A stretch of 64,000 nt of DNA from Monosporascus cannonballus. Taxonomy: Eukaryota; Ascomycota; Sordariomycetes; Xylariales. This document shows, one piece after another, positions 45,037 through 58,000 of the stretch (its first letter is position 1; each line of letters opens with the position of its first letter). The notes beneath the pieces were generated by a model. The model did no database searches, was not told the DNA's origin, and saw nothing but the letters and a program-made list of their open reading frames with translations. A program made the position numbers and the translations under genes. The stretch is taken from assembly GCA_004154925.1 (NCBI GenBank), contig QJNS01000112.1, positions 62,001 to 126,000 of the forward strand, given 5' to 3'.

Positions 45037-47900
45037 TCAGCCGAACCTGATCATGGATGTAACACCCCGCCCCATCTCATTATTAAAAATATCAATTTTT
45101 TTAATATAACAGAAGTCGATTTTTGATCGTTTGTCATGGTTACGGAGGTCTAGTTTTAATGCTGTTTTATGAGTTTGTAAATTTAGGTTTTTTTTATAAG
45201 TATTACTATTTGTTTTCTTATTATTCGGCAATTAATTTCCAATTAAGCGCAATTTTAAGGTACTTTTATAAATAAATCGATTTTCGAAGGCTGTTATGCC
45301 CTTACGCTTCCCGTTTACGAATATTTTCCGCCCGTTTTCTAAGGTTTTGACGAAATTTTAATATTTATTAATAATTATAATTAAAAGCTAATCTTACTCA
45401 ACAAGGCTATTATTAAATTTAAATACGTTAAACGTTTTGAAAACGGCATCTTATTTCCGATATTTTTATATAAATTTTTTAATACGTTTACTAAGGATTA
45501 ATTAACGTAAGATTTAATAATTAAGTACGAAAATTTGTTTTCGAAATAAAAGTTCGATTTTTTTTACGTCGTCTATCGATTTTCGACCAATATACGATAA
45601 AGTAATTATTCGTTAAAAACTTAAAAACAGTTATATAATTAAATAATACTTTAACGTTAATGTTTTAATTTTGCTTAAAATTATTTTTTGTAATTTTTGT
45701 AATTATTAGACGACCAATTTTTAATCGGGCTGTTATTGCTTTGCGGTTTTTAGGTTATCTTATTTCCTATATATGCATTTAATTTTTTTCTTATAACGTT
45801 ATAATATCTTAAATACGTATTCGAAATGTTTTCGAAGTTCTTACATATTATATTTAACGGACCAGCTTTTTTCTTTGAATAAATATTTGCGTTATTCTCG
45901 ATTATTTCGGTGGCGGACAATATTCTTTATTACTTATTTTTTCTATTTCTTTATTAAGTCCCATAACGTTATCTAAATATCGCTCGGTTCCCGGTTATGT
46001 TACGGTTTTAATAAGGATATTAGAAATATATTATATATTCGTTAATATTTAATAAAAATGATTACTTTGTACATTTAGGAGCTTATTTGTTTTTTGATTA
46101 TAATCCGTATATAAATAAATGCGAATTCTTTATTTTTAAATTCAAAGTTTTGAGATAATAAATTTATTTATTTCCTTAATTAAAATTTTATAGGCGTATA
46201 ATATTAATCATAATAGTTTTTTAAATTACCGTTATTCTTTCTTAATATTTGTATATTATTCGACGAATAACCTTTATTTTTTTAAAACGTTTTTTAATTC
46301 TTTGTATTTATTTTTTAAATCTTTATAAAAAGTGTTTTATTATTCGTAAATAATATTTATATAAGGTTTCGAACAAAAAGGGGCCGGTAAATACGTTCCG
46401 CGTATTATTATATACAAATTTTGCATTTTGTAATAATTTTATCGAATTATTTTAATATTTATTAATATAATTACGGAAATAATACTTTAGGACTTGATAA
46501 ATACGTTCCGTTTGCTTATTTATTTGCAGATAATAAGTAGCCGATATTTGCCTTTTTATTTTTTGCTTTTTGCAAAATTCCGCCTAGAATTAATTGGTTA
46601 ATAAATTATTTTTATCGTTAATAATTTTAGCCGGTATGTCGAATTTGCATTTTACTTTTACGTAAGCAATTGGGTTAATTTGGTTACGGTTAAAGTTTTA
46701 ATTATAAGGATAAACAATTTTAATTTCGTAAAGCGGTCGACAATTACCAGGATTATGTCGTACTTTAACCTGTTTAAACTTAGGCTTTTAGAAAATCCCG
46801 TAATAAAATTTAACAAGATTTCTTAAAAAGGTTACATAAATAATGATAAGGGCTATAATTATCTATATGATTTGTGGCATAACTTTATTATGGCCTAGTA
46901 GTTTAGATATTGCTTAATATATTTTCCAAAATCGTGCGCCATATTTTCTCGGTAAAACTGTTTGGTTATTAATTTTAACGTATTAATATATCCTATATAT
47001 CCTGCTTTTAAATTATTATGGTATTAATTAATTAATTATTTCAGCAAAACGTTTTATAACAAGATTACAAATTTATCTCGATAATATAAAATTTTAATTA
47101 AATCCAAGAAATATTTTCTTTTTATTCCGATTTGGCGTTTAATTATTCGTATTAATTGTATGATATTTAAGTTCTTAATTTATAATTTTCGAATCTGATT
47201 ATAACTTCATCGAGAAGTTTTCAGCGATAATACCGTTTCGTTTTTAGCTAGTTTTTTTATTAAAAAATATAAAACGTATTAATTATAAATAATACTTTTA
47301 ATACCAATTTCGTTATCCTTAATTTCTTTAAAATCCGATCGTAATATAATCGTAATTTGCAATTACTGTTATTTAATTTTTAATCGTAGTATTATTACAA
47401 TTTGCGTTTATATTATTATTCGTAAACGATAAATTCGACAAATATATAGTTATTTGCTTTTCTTTTTTTTTCGAAAATCTTTTGTAATTATATAATAAAG
47501 GATTTCGGCTTTTTTACGCAAATAGTAATTATTTAAATTTCAGCTATTTGAAATTTATTTAAGAAGTTTATAACGAACGAATTTTACGTTATTTTTATAA
47601 GGCCTTTTACTCTCTTATTATATTTAAAATCGCGTTATATATCTGTAATTATTTTCCGTACCTTTTCCGATATATTATTCCTAAATCTGAATTTGTTAAA
47701 TAACGTAAGAATTATATTTTTTCAATAATTTCGCATAATATATAATCAGGACGTTTAAATAATTTATTTACCGGATTAACGGCGCCCGATTGGTATTAAA
47801 TTTCAAATTTAAATTACGTAAAACAGTAAATTTATCAAGCTAACCTCCTTTTAAGGTTATGTACTAATATTTTTATTATATTCTTTAATACTATATAATT
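45037..47900 (-). pseudogene. G3 integrase and pol C-terminal remnant
   Basis: Stop-ridden minus-strand sequence follows RT. The integrase is placed by its position and by short residues only. The open part at 45037-45231 (HDKRSKIDFCYIKKIDIFNN, then GRGVTSMIRFG and a stop) is taken as the end of pol, since similar Gly-Val-rich ends are usual in such polyproteins. The segment 44805-45080 around this stop is much less mutated than its surroundings. No chromodomain was recognised. Confidence 0.5.
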
Positions 47901-48539
47901 AGTAAGTATTTAAAAAACCTTTTTCTGTATCTTTAATATATTACCGTTAATATTTTAAGCTTTTTATAATCGCCAACAATTTTTATTGCCTTATAACTTA
48001 TCGCTTTTTAGCTTAATTTAGTTTTTGCAATTAATATGCGACTAGGTATAAATACGTTTTATATTTTTATAAAAATATCCTTAATGTGGCTTTTACCGAA
48101 ACGTTTATTGTATTCTTAGTATTTTTAATGTTATCATAATATCGGAAAATAATTGCCGATTGAAAAGTATTTTTTAAGTTTCGAAACGTTTTTTTAACTA
48201 TTTCGGATTATCGAAATTCTGTTACTTTATTTTTACCTTGCGCTTTTTTTAAAAGCCTAATAATAGGTTCGGTAATATACGAATAATAGGCGATAAATTT
48301 CCGATAAAAATTCGCAAATCCTAAAAATACTTAAATATTATAAATTAATTTTAGCTTTAGTTATATTTCGATAATATTAACCCGTCGACGGTCCCTTTCC
48401 AAGCCCTCGGTATTAATTACAAACCCTAAGAAATTTTTTTTGAAAAATTCGCATTTAAACGTTTTAACAAATAATTAATATTATAATAACCGTTCGTAAA
48501 TTAGCTAAAAATATTTCGTATATTTTTTTCAGTTCTCCG

Positions 48540-49960
48540 AATAAATAATTATATTATTTAAATATATTACGTGTATATAATTAATTAATTAATTTAATTA
48601 ATACCTTATATATATTAGCCTGGAATATAGCCGATGTATTAATAAGGCCAAATAATATAATTATATATTTAAATTGCCCGTACTTTATCCGGAAAAGGGT
48701 TTTTTATTATTTATCCTTTTTAATTCTAATACGGTAATAAACGTCTTTAAAATTAATTTTCGAAAATACTTTGGTTAATCTTAGGCGATTTATTATTTTT
48801 GAAATTAAAGATAAATGGTATCGGATTTCTATTATTACTCGATTTAGCCCTTTGTAATCGACGTAGAGTCCAAGATTGCCGTTCTTTTTAGGCATAAATA
48901 ATACTAGTACTCTTACGTTTATTTTCGAATAATATATCCGGCCTGCTTTTAGGTTTTGTCGGGTATATTTTTTAAATATCTTTTTTTAAGTTTTCGAAAT
49001 AGGGTAAATTAGGCCGAATAAGGGCGTTTTCCTTAAGATCAGATTTATTATATATTTTGCTCTTAACAGCTGAAATGTTTTTCTCGCTGTTTTTTCGGAA
49101 TATATTCGCCGAAAATTCTTTAGATATATAAGGAGGTTGGTTATCCCCTATTTTTGTTATTCTCCGAATTCCGGAATATTTAATTTTTGGCTAAACCTAT
49201 TAAGTTAACGGTATAAATCTGCTTACTGGAAAATATTAAGTTCGTAATTTCATATTTATTAACCTTTCGTAATAATCTGTATAATTATTAATATATAATT
49301 ATATCCAGTAAGATTCATAATTTATTTATTCCGAGTTTATATAATAGGAAATCGAGCGCTTTCCGATTACAGCATATTATAAAGTAAATTTGCTTAAATT
49401 TTCGTTTATTCCCGTTATTAGTTATTATATTAACAGAAATTTCGTAAGCCTTATAATATTTAATATACGTGCTATTAACGCCGATAAAGCTCGGAATACT
49501 TACGAAAATTAATTGAAAGTTAAATATTTTCGCTAATTTTCTACTTATAATATTTATCGATATTCCGGTATCCATATTTATTTATATTATTATATCCTTC
49601 GTATTTTTCTTAATATATGCCCTTTGTCTAAAAGGCGGCTTTTATTTCGACCGTTTTGCAATTATCAGTCGAAATAAACTAGACATATACGTTTATTCTA
49701 GCTCTTTTTTGATTTTATGTCTAGGAATTAATTTGAAATATCGTTATATATTGTAAAACTTTGTACCGCCTTGGGAAATCGGTTTCTGTATGGCCGAGAT
49801 AATAAGGTTTTCGTATCCTTTTTGGGTTTGTAATTTACGTTTTTATGACCCGGTTTTTTACAGTTATAATATTTAAATAGACTCTTATAAAAATTAAAGA
49901 TATTAAATTATACGAATTTAAACCGATCGAAATTAAATCGGCGATTATTTATCTTCCGAA
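48540..49960 (-). pseudogene. G3 gag end, retropepsin and reverse transcriptase
   Basis: From right to left: a zinc knuckle YYNCKKPGHKNVNYK (49845-49885, CCHC partly kept) and a retropepsin frame 49315-49575 beginning MDTGISINIISRKLAKIF, with the DTG active site intact and PSFIGVN following. RT at 48707-48895 has PKKNGNLGLYVDYKGLNRV, RYHLSLISKIINRL and VFSKINFKDVYYRIRI. Further left lies VIYLNNIIIYSEN, where YLDD has become YLNN (about 48560). These are classic Ty3/gypsy signatures. Confidence 0.8.
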
Positions 49961-51020
49961 TATAAGAACGTTTATAGTCCTTATTATTCTTATGTAACGC
50001 CTTTAATTTGTTTTAAAAATCTTTTTTCCGAAAACGTTAAAGTAAGATTATTTATTCTTATTAATATCTTTAGTAAAAGATAATTAGTGTTTTTCCTTTT
50101 TTTCTAGACGTTCTAGTAATATTTTACCGTATTTGTTACGTTATTATTTCGTTTTAATTTAATGTTTTTTTATAATAAGGTATTTCGTAACGCTGGTATT
50201 AATTTGTAAAAATAATCAAAAATAAAACGTTTATTATTTCGATTATTTTCCGAGCTAAAAACGTCCGTAAATTTTGTTTTATAAACTAAGAGTTTTTATT
50301 TAACGTAACAGTCCAACCGCGATTAATCGGATCGCTATCGTAATTCCATAAATTATTTCTTATATTTCTTATCGAGAAAATTGAGATTTACGTAATTTGT
50401 TCTAATAAAAATCTATAAGTCGTCTATTTTTATTTTTTCGTAATTAAAATAATTAAACGCAATACGATATAATCGCTAAACGTTTGTAATAAAAACATCT
50501 ATATGGCCTATAGCCCATTAAATATAAATAAAAGTATTTCGTTCTGGCTTTTCGATACAAATTTTCGTAATAGCTTTTATCTAATCTTTTTAATTAACAT
50601 ACATTCGGAAAATTTTAAGCAATTATAACGCGGTATTCGTTTATTATCTTTGAGTTTTTATAACGATATCGTAATTAATTTATAAAACTTTACTTTTTTA
50701 ACCTATATTATTATCTACTATTCGGCAAATTATCCAAATAATTCCGAATATTATTCGTTTTACTAACGGATAATTTTCAAAATCTGGTCGTTATTAAAAG
50801 ATTTAATCCTTTTTTATTTTAAACTCCGGAACGCGGTTGTTATATTACGTCCGTTTTCCGACCGTTTAGTTAACGCTTATTGGGACGTATCTCTATTAAA
50901 TATATAAGGTGATTTGGGATCTCGGAAATTATGGTCCTTTGTTCGTTAGGGCTCCGTTATAGGTTTTTTCTCCTATTCCCGTACCGTAATCGATCGTTCG
51001 TCGGTTGGGTTCCGATCGGC
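49961..51020 (-). pseudogene. G3 gag N-terminal region
   Basis: This is AT-shifted minus-strand sequence between the zinc knuckle and the 5' LTR, by position the capsid part of gag and the leader. GC-richer patches (50280-50340, 50840-51010) keep short open stretches but no motif was identified. Confidence 0.45.
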
Positions 51021-51322
51021 TGTTTTTTCGATTAATAACCCAAGTTCGTTTTGTAATTAACAAACTTTGTTTTTAAAAAGTATCGCGTTATCTTTTATAA
51101 TAAAAATAAAAGAATTATAAGATAATAAATAACTATAAGTTAAGGCGAAATAATTTCCGACCAGTTATAAAACAGATTTCAAGAAATAAATGTATTAGGT
51201 TATTTCTATCTGGCGTTACTTATTAGCTGTCAAATAGTGGATTTATACTAGTAAATAGGTCGGTAGCTGATCGGTAGCTGGTCGGCTACCAGCCTAATTC
51301 TTATAAAGGCTGTATTCTCACT
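51021..51322 (-). repeat. G3 5' LTR, partly alignable
   Basis: 51135-51322 aligns with the right part of 43662-43968, including GGTCGGTAGCTGATCGGTAG and TGTATTCTCA. The left limit is a guess from a TG at 51021 and the length of the other LTR; this part is too changed to align. Confidence 0.55.
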
Positions 51323-52251
51323 GAAATATAAAAATATATTATTTGTATTGCGATGTTGTTAAAATTACGATTTATAATGTATAACTTAAATTATGATATT
51401 ATTAATTTTATTATATATATATAAAAAATCGCATTTTTAAAATTATTAAATTAGATATATAATATAATTACAAATTAATAAATAAATATTTTAATTCATG
51501 ATGAATTATAAGCTTATTGAAAAATATTAAATAATATATTTTTAGTACGGTATTAAATGTTTAATATTAATTTTAAAATTAAATAAGTTTACTCTGAAAA
51601 AGTATTAATTTTTCGTTAATTTCAAAAAATATATTATAAACTCATTAGAAATTAAGCAGTTGTAAATTATGACGTCGTTTTAAACAAACTATTAGTAAAC
51701 GTTATTACCGTACTTTTAATAACCGTAATTTATTATAATAATTAGTTTACGATAATTAAATATTTATAAAATTAATTTTCTTTAATTATAACTTAATTAA
51801 TTATAATTAACCCGGTACGAAATTAATAGAATTTATATAATAATTATTTAATTTATTATATAGACAGTCTTATAATTATAAATGGTTTTTAGAATTAAGT
51901 TTTTGAATATTTTCGATATTAATAAATTTTTTAAAAATTATTTATATTATTCGAAAAAATGCTTTAACGATATAAAGTCGTAAATAAACCGTATTATAAC
52001 GGTAATTAAGTAAAGGAATTCGAAAAAAAATCTCAAAAATTCGTTAATTAGAAAAATAACATTACGTTATTATTTTGTTTATATTTAGAAGCGGGCATGT
52101 TAATGCCCGTTTTACTGTTTTCTAGAGTCAAGAAATTTAAAGAAATTATAGCGAAAAGGCGACATAATAGCGGCGGACCTAATGCGCAGTATGATAATAG
52201 TTATAGCGAAGTTATGTCGACTGCTATAAAGTTTTTTAAGGTGTAACAAAC
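51323..52251 (-). other. X internal region, 5' part (leader and gag start)
   Basis: By structure this is the 5' side of X. On the minus strand an ATG at about 52105 (MPASKYKQNNNVMLFF) follows a small hairpin (CGGGCAT..ATGCCCG, 52093-52110) and could be the gag start. After that the sequence is very AT-rich. 52090-52250 is less mutated than the rest. Confidence 0.45.
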
Positions 52252-52400
52252 TATTACGGCGCTATACGTCTCTTAGGTTCTAGGAGATATTCTGTTGTTC
52301 CACAAAGAAGAAAAAAAGAATCTATCTAGCAAGTACGTAGCGCTTGCATATATATAGCAAAACGGCAGCTTAAAAGAGCCGCTTTGCTAATGCCGTAACA
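52252..52400 (-). repeat. X 5' LTR
   Basis: This 149-bp repeat, TATTACGGCGCTATACG to GCCGTAACA, is the partner of 25612-25759. GTTAT follows at 52401-52405, matching the pentamer before the left LTR. Confidence 0.85.
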
Positions 52401-54085
52401 GTTATTTTAGGTGCTATAACCTACAATAACTCTTTTATTCGTATGAGATTCCTATTTATGTATATATTTATTAGTGTTATAATAAACTCTAGATCCTCAT
52501 GTGTATATATAATCTATATAGAGCCTATAACTGTAATATATTTTAAAAGATATTTTATAATTACAGAGATTTATAAAGTATACGGTTATATATATATACC
52601 GCAGCTAATAAAGCTTCGCCTCATAAGTATTAAGATAATTTAGACTTTATAAAAAACTCTCTAACTTTATTTAATAAAATAAGGTTTATTCTTTCAATTA
52701 AACTATTCGATTTTTTAGTATATACGAAAGTTGTATTATGTAATATATCGTATTTATTAAGGTATATTTCAAAGCAGATATTTATATATTTAGTTCCATT
52801 ATCATTAAGAAAATTCTTAAACTTTATAACTCGTTTGGCTTTCAGTTTAGAATTTCAAACTGTTAAAAGCTTTTAAATCTTTTAATTTAGAAGTTTATTG
52901 CTTAACTTTAAAGTATTTACTTAATTTATTAAGGAAAGTTATATAATATTTATATCTGTTATAGGTATTTGGCAGTAGATCGCCTATATCACCATAGATT
53001 TTTTTCGTTTATAGTATATTTCTTACTATTATTTAAAGATATCTTATTTATATTTCTATTACTTTTAGCTTGAAATCATATTTTGCACTTCTAGTTTTTA
53101 AAGTATATAACGTTTTGTTTAAATACCTTTATATTATTTTTATTTAAAAATATAGCTAATAACTTAAAGATATATAGCTTATTTTATTATGCCAGATTAT
53201 TAATTGGTTATTTTTTATAGCTTTATCACTTAAAGCTAACATAGTTTCTTAATTTTTCACATTATATTTAACTTAGAAATGTATATAATGTAGCTTATTT
53301 TTTTAATATCCTTTAATTATTACCTGAAGTATAGATTTATTAAAATGCCTTATGTTTATATTTTCGTTTAATAAGATATAATGGTTTTTTAATCCGTTAA
53401 TAGATAAAAGATTAATCTCTAATTCGGGTACATAATGAATACTTTTAATAATAAATCTTTTTCTTGAATTTATATATTTAAGTTTTAAATCGCTAATTCT
53501 CTCAATAAAAAAAGTATTAGCGTTACCTTATTTAATAATTTTATTTCTACCCTTTTAGTTAAAAGGAAGACTTTTATTAGTTACTATATAAGATGTAGTA
53601 CCCCTATTAGTTATAAGATAAATAATATTTAACTATTTTTTTCTTTAACTTTTCATATTAAATAAATTAATTATTATTAGTTATATTTAAGTAATTCTAT
53701 AGAGAGTTATAAAGGTGATTTATATTAGGCTTAGATATCTTTTCTATTTATATTTAGACTTCTTTTAGGAGTGGAGCAGAAAGTATAAGGTTGTTAAGTG
53801 AAAATAACTAAGGTTTCAAAGTCGTTTAATGTTGTATTTCAATGTTTTTTTTGTTCGAATTAATAGCTTTTAAAGCCGTTTCTTAAATTATATTAACCTG
53901 TTGATCTTTATTATCGGTATCGATAAGTTCATCTATAACAGCGATTTCGTTGGGATTTTTTTTCGTTTTGAAAAAATAAGAGTTGATTTATCTCTTTTTA
54001 TTTCTGGCATCTCTTTTTGCTTTTCAAGGACTGGTTTTTTTCTGATTTTATCAGTAGAATTTTTTCAGTTTAAAAAAGACTTATT
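52401..54085 (-). pseudogene. Copia-2 integrase remnant
   Basis: Minus-strand translation near 52640-52840 gives DNGTKYINICFEIYLNKYD, ILHNTTFVYTKKSNSLIERI and LLNKVREF, the copia integrase core (family NG.EY....F...L...GI.H..T..YTP..NG..ER). It is followed by AAVYIYNRTLYKSL and, next to the X LTR, residues like NKRVIVGYS. Right of 53400 comes the protease and gag-to-protease spacer, Lys- and Asn-rich, up to the G4 insertion. The copia order (integrase before RT) is kept. The plus frames at 52443-52643 and 53901-54143 are shadows or cross the G4 junction. Confidence 0.8.
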
Positions 54086-54456
54086 TGTAACGGCTAGGTG
54101 GTTTGACCAACTATTAACCCTTAGTCTTACGGGTTTATATTAATAGAAATATCGTGGGATTCTGAATAATGGATATAATAACGTATTACGTTTCGTAATA
54201 CCAAGGGCGTTTTGGATAACAAATTGTTATTACAAGCTATTACTATTTAAACTATGGCAATAAACGTATCTATATATTAATCCCTTTTTTTATTATTTGT
54301 TCTTACTTAATAAAGCTTTGTTAAGCGTTACTTAAGAATATTTAATATTATTTAATTGCGATCTATTAAATACTAATTACGTAATTTGGGTTAACGTAAC
54401 TTTTTATAGTTTTGGCCCGACCGTTTTTATAGGCCCAGCCTGGTTAAGTCGTAATA
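54086..54456 (-). repeat. G4 3' LTR
   Basis: This 371-bp repeat reads TGTAACGGCTAGGTGG to GTCGTAATA on the plus strand. On the minus strand it is the same family as the G1 LTR. It is followed by CGATTTTCCCTTTT, the polypurine tract in reverse. Confidence 0.9.
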
Positions 54457-54625
54457 CGATTTTCCCTTTTCCAGAATTTTGCCTTTAAAATTATTTTTTC
54501 TTTATTAAATAATCCTTTTTTCTAATATGTTTTTTCGCATTATTAAAAATTGTTGACAGGTTTTTTCGTCCATTGTGTATTGTAAAAACCTGCGTTTTAT
54601 CTTTAGCGAATTTTGTGTTAAAATT

Positions 54626-55050
54626 ATGCCATATTTTTTGTATTTTTTAAAAGGCTAAAAATACGAAATAATGAAAAATGTTTCCAAATGCAAAATATGC
54701 GTTAAACTTAATTACCCTTATAATGGAAACAGTATTTTTCTGTTTTTTCTAAAAAGCATTCGTATCGAAAATCAACATTTAAAACGGAAAAAAAATGCTT
54801 ACGGAAAAACGTTTTTTTGGAATTACAAAAACGTTATTAATAAAAAATAAACGAAACGATTATACGGCTAATCCGTTTTCGGAAACAAAAAGTGTTTTTT
54901 CGTTCGAAAAGGGTTAAAATAATGCAAGAATTATAATTATTAAAGGAATTAAAAAAAATAGAAACGCTAGGAACAGGCTAATGCCGAAGCCTCCCTAGCT
55001 GCCTTAAATTCTTCCGTTAATTCTGAGTTATCCGGTGTCGACTAGTCGCT
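54626..55050 (+). pseudogene. Antisense Cys-rich/coiled-coil frame in G4
   Basis: On the plus strand, antisense to G4, an ATG at 54626 opens MPYFLYFLKG, a stop, then KYEIMKNVSKCKICVKLN and YNGNS, then IRIENQHLKRK and a charged stretch. Residues correspond one to one with the G1 copy over the first 60 codons. Codons changed to stops are those of the TGG type. Two of the Cys are kept (C-x2-C in SKCKICVK). Confidence 0.55.
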
Positions 55051-55059
55051 TGAAAACGT

Positions 55060-58000
55060 TAATTGGGATACGATTATCTCCGGTAATTCCGCCGTTATTG
55101 ATAAAAGTTCTTTAGCAGACGCTAGGTGTTAATAGGATTTTTGGCGGGTTTCTAAATACTTTTGGAATCCGGGTACTTTTTCCACTTAATTAGGTATTGG
55201 GTAAATTCTTTTTCTTTCCATATATTAAGTATTTTCTTTACTTTATATGCTCGTTCGTCTTTTACTTCCATATTGTCCTATATCGTATATATTTTAATTA
55301 TATCCGTTATTAATTTAAATAAAAAACTTAAAAAATTAGATAGAATATAACTTTTAGTAACAATTGTAATTAACAATTGTTTTTTGAAATTTTCTTGGCG
55401 ATTTTATATAAACCAATATACTTAAAATCGAATTTTGTATTAGGTCGTTTAATCTGGATTTTTTATATTTAAAAAGATTATTTCCCCTTTTTCGAAAATT
55501 AATCCCTTTAAACTTTTCTAGTTGCAATACTTGCTTATTTGGTGACGTACGAATTCTAATTCTGTTTTTATTTTTTAATATAATTATCGTACTTATTCCG
55601 ACATAAAGATTATTTTGATATTAATTGGACCGTTATCTCATATTTTTCAATAAATTTCTAAAGTAAAACTAAAATTTACGTATATTGAAGTTATTTTAAT
55701 ATTTTCGTAATAGCTGGTAGAGTAAATAACTTAAATAAAGGGTAGCTTTTTAACTTAGTTTTTTTACTTGTAATTAATATAATACTGTAAATAAATTTTC
55801 AAAATCTAGTTCGTTTATTTTATTTATCTATTTATTTATGATTTAAAAGCGTTAAATAACTTATAATTTAAGCCAATCTATATTATAAGGCCTTGCCAAA
55901 ACTTAAATGCAAATATTAATGCTCTATCTGAAATAATTTTCATTAATAATCCGTACATGCTAAAAATATATTTGAAAAAAAATATACTATTTGTTCGGCG
56001 TTTATATCCTTATAATATGGTAAAAAATAGGAAGATTTTATAAATCGGTGAAGGATTACAAAATACTATTATAATATATTTCTGTAACGAAATCCTTTAA
56101 TATAGGAAGTTTGATAATACTATCGAATATAACTGAATACTATGATTGCTTTGTAACTGGTAATAGCTGTAATTGTCCGTAAGGTTTATATCGTCATACT
56201 TTTTAAACTATTATTTTTATTTTAAGAAAAGAATATATATGTTAAAATCGTTCTAGAATTTTGTTGAGCTCTGGATATATATAAAATTAATATTTATATA
56301 TTTTTCGTACTAAATCTTTTTAATATTTTACTAGAACTTATATTTGATCCGTTTTTTGATTTTTCGAGAAACTGTCGTTATATTGCTGGATTTTCTGATA
56401 TATAATTAATAGGCACTACTCAAATTATCGTAATCTGTCATGAGCGTAAATGTTCTTTTGTAGTAGTATCAAAGATTATATAGTTAATTTTGATCAATTG
56501 TTTTCGAAATTTAGTCGTCTGTTTAAAATATCGGCTCTGCCGTTTTTAAGCCCTTCTTATAAATAATAACGAAGTCAAAATTTGCCAATTTTTCTATATA
56601 TTTTAATTATCGTCTTATAAGTTCTCTGGTCGTAGTAAAACGAGTAAAATTTTGATAATCTGTATAAACTTTAATCTAGTGTGAACTTCCTTTTTAAAAA
56701 ATTTGATTTTTCGGAATGCCATAATAATAACCATAAATATTTTATTTAAAATGCCGTAATTAAATTTGGCTTTTTTAACTTATATAAAAAGAATATAATA
56801 AAGTACAATTTGTCTTAATTATTTCGTTATCTAATTATTATATTTAATACGTAATTCGAAATATCGGTTTTTAGCCTAACAAAACGTATTAAATCGTACA
56901 TAATTAATATTAATTCGTTAATAATCGCATTTTTAATTTCTTAATACGCTTTCTTTATTTTAGGCGTTTATTTGAACTTTTTTTATAAGATTAAGTAAGT
57001 ATATAATTATTCTACTAAAGTTCCGAATAAACTTTTTGTAATAATTAACGAATCCAAGGAATTTCTATACCTCTTTAACCGTAATTAACGCCTGCTATTT
57101 TGTAATTGTAGCGATTTTTTAAGATCTATTCTAATATATCTTAGAGTAATAATATATTTTAGATATTCCATTTCTTATGCATAAAATTAATTTTTTTCTG
57201 CGTTAATAAATAACCTTACGTCTTATAAAACTTAAAGAACTTTATAAACGTATTTTATATATGCTTTTTTATTTCTAAAAAATAAAAATATCGTCGAAAT
57301 AGCAAATAACGAAAATATCAAAGTATTTTCTTAATATATAATTAACCATTCGTTAAAAAGTTGTTAATGCGTTCGTAAGTCCTATTAATGTAACCAAATA
57401 TTTAAATAATTCGTATTTCGTTCTAGAAATTATTTTCTATTCGTATTTTTCTTTAATTCGAATAAGGTTATATTTATTTTTATGATTGAATGCTATAAAC
57501 CATTTGGTTCCGTAAAATCGGTTGTTTATTTCTATAATTAAAGATAATAATATTCGATTTTTGACAATAATATTATTTAGTTATCGATATTTAATTATAA
57601 ACCGCAATTTTTCGTTTTTTTAGTACGAAAAATATTAGATAACCTGCTGGTAATTTCGAAGGTCGAATCTATCCTTTTTATAACCAATTTTCTAAGTTTT
57701 TTTTAAAAGTGCGTAATTCGTTTTCGTTAAGATTATAAATAGGGTAAAATTTCGTTAAAAACTCCTTTTTAAAAATTATCTCATAATCCTATTCGTTATA
57801 TTCTAATAATTTCGTATTAAGTTCCCTTTTGAAAAATTGCTTATATTAATAATATTATAGTAATATATTAATTAGATTTTCTAATTTTAGAGCTATTACT
57901 TTAAATCGTTATATAATTACTTTAATTTCGTTTTAATAATAACAATAATACGTCTTATTTTTCTTTAATATCTATTTTCTTTTTTATATTTTATCCTTTT

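Larger units (their letters stand above)
43662..51322 (-). mobile_element. G3, gypsy element of a second family
   Basis: LTR-like ends lie at 43662-43968 and about 51021-51322. A pyrimidine tract (TTTCCCTTTTTTAA) right of the left LTR is the minus-strand polypurine tract. Minus-strand order is gag zinc knuckle (about 49845-49885), retropepsin (49315-49575), RT (48540-48895), integrase (about 46.4-47.8 kb), pol end (45037) and then an extra frame (44166-44840). No target duplication is visible (TATAT against GAAAT), so the junctions may have been rearranged. It is a different lineage from the G1/N1/G4 chromoviruses. Confidence 0.75.
25612..52400 (-). mobile_element. X, old Ty3/gypsy element containing other insertions
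   Basis: Short LTRs (25612-25759 and 52252-52400) are flanked by GTTAT on the outer sides (25607-25611 and 52401-52405), which shows they belong to one insertion into Copia-2. A pyrimidine tract right of the left LTR (TCTTTCTTTTTT) is a minus-strand polypurine tract. Minus-strand RT (30100-30600) agrees with that orientation. X's own sequence is 25760-31856 and 51323-52251; N2, N1 and G3 occupy the middle. It is the most degraded element in the window. Confidence 0.8.
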
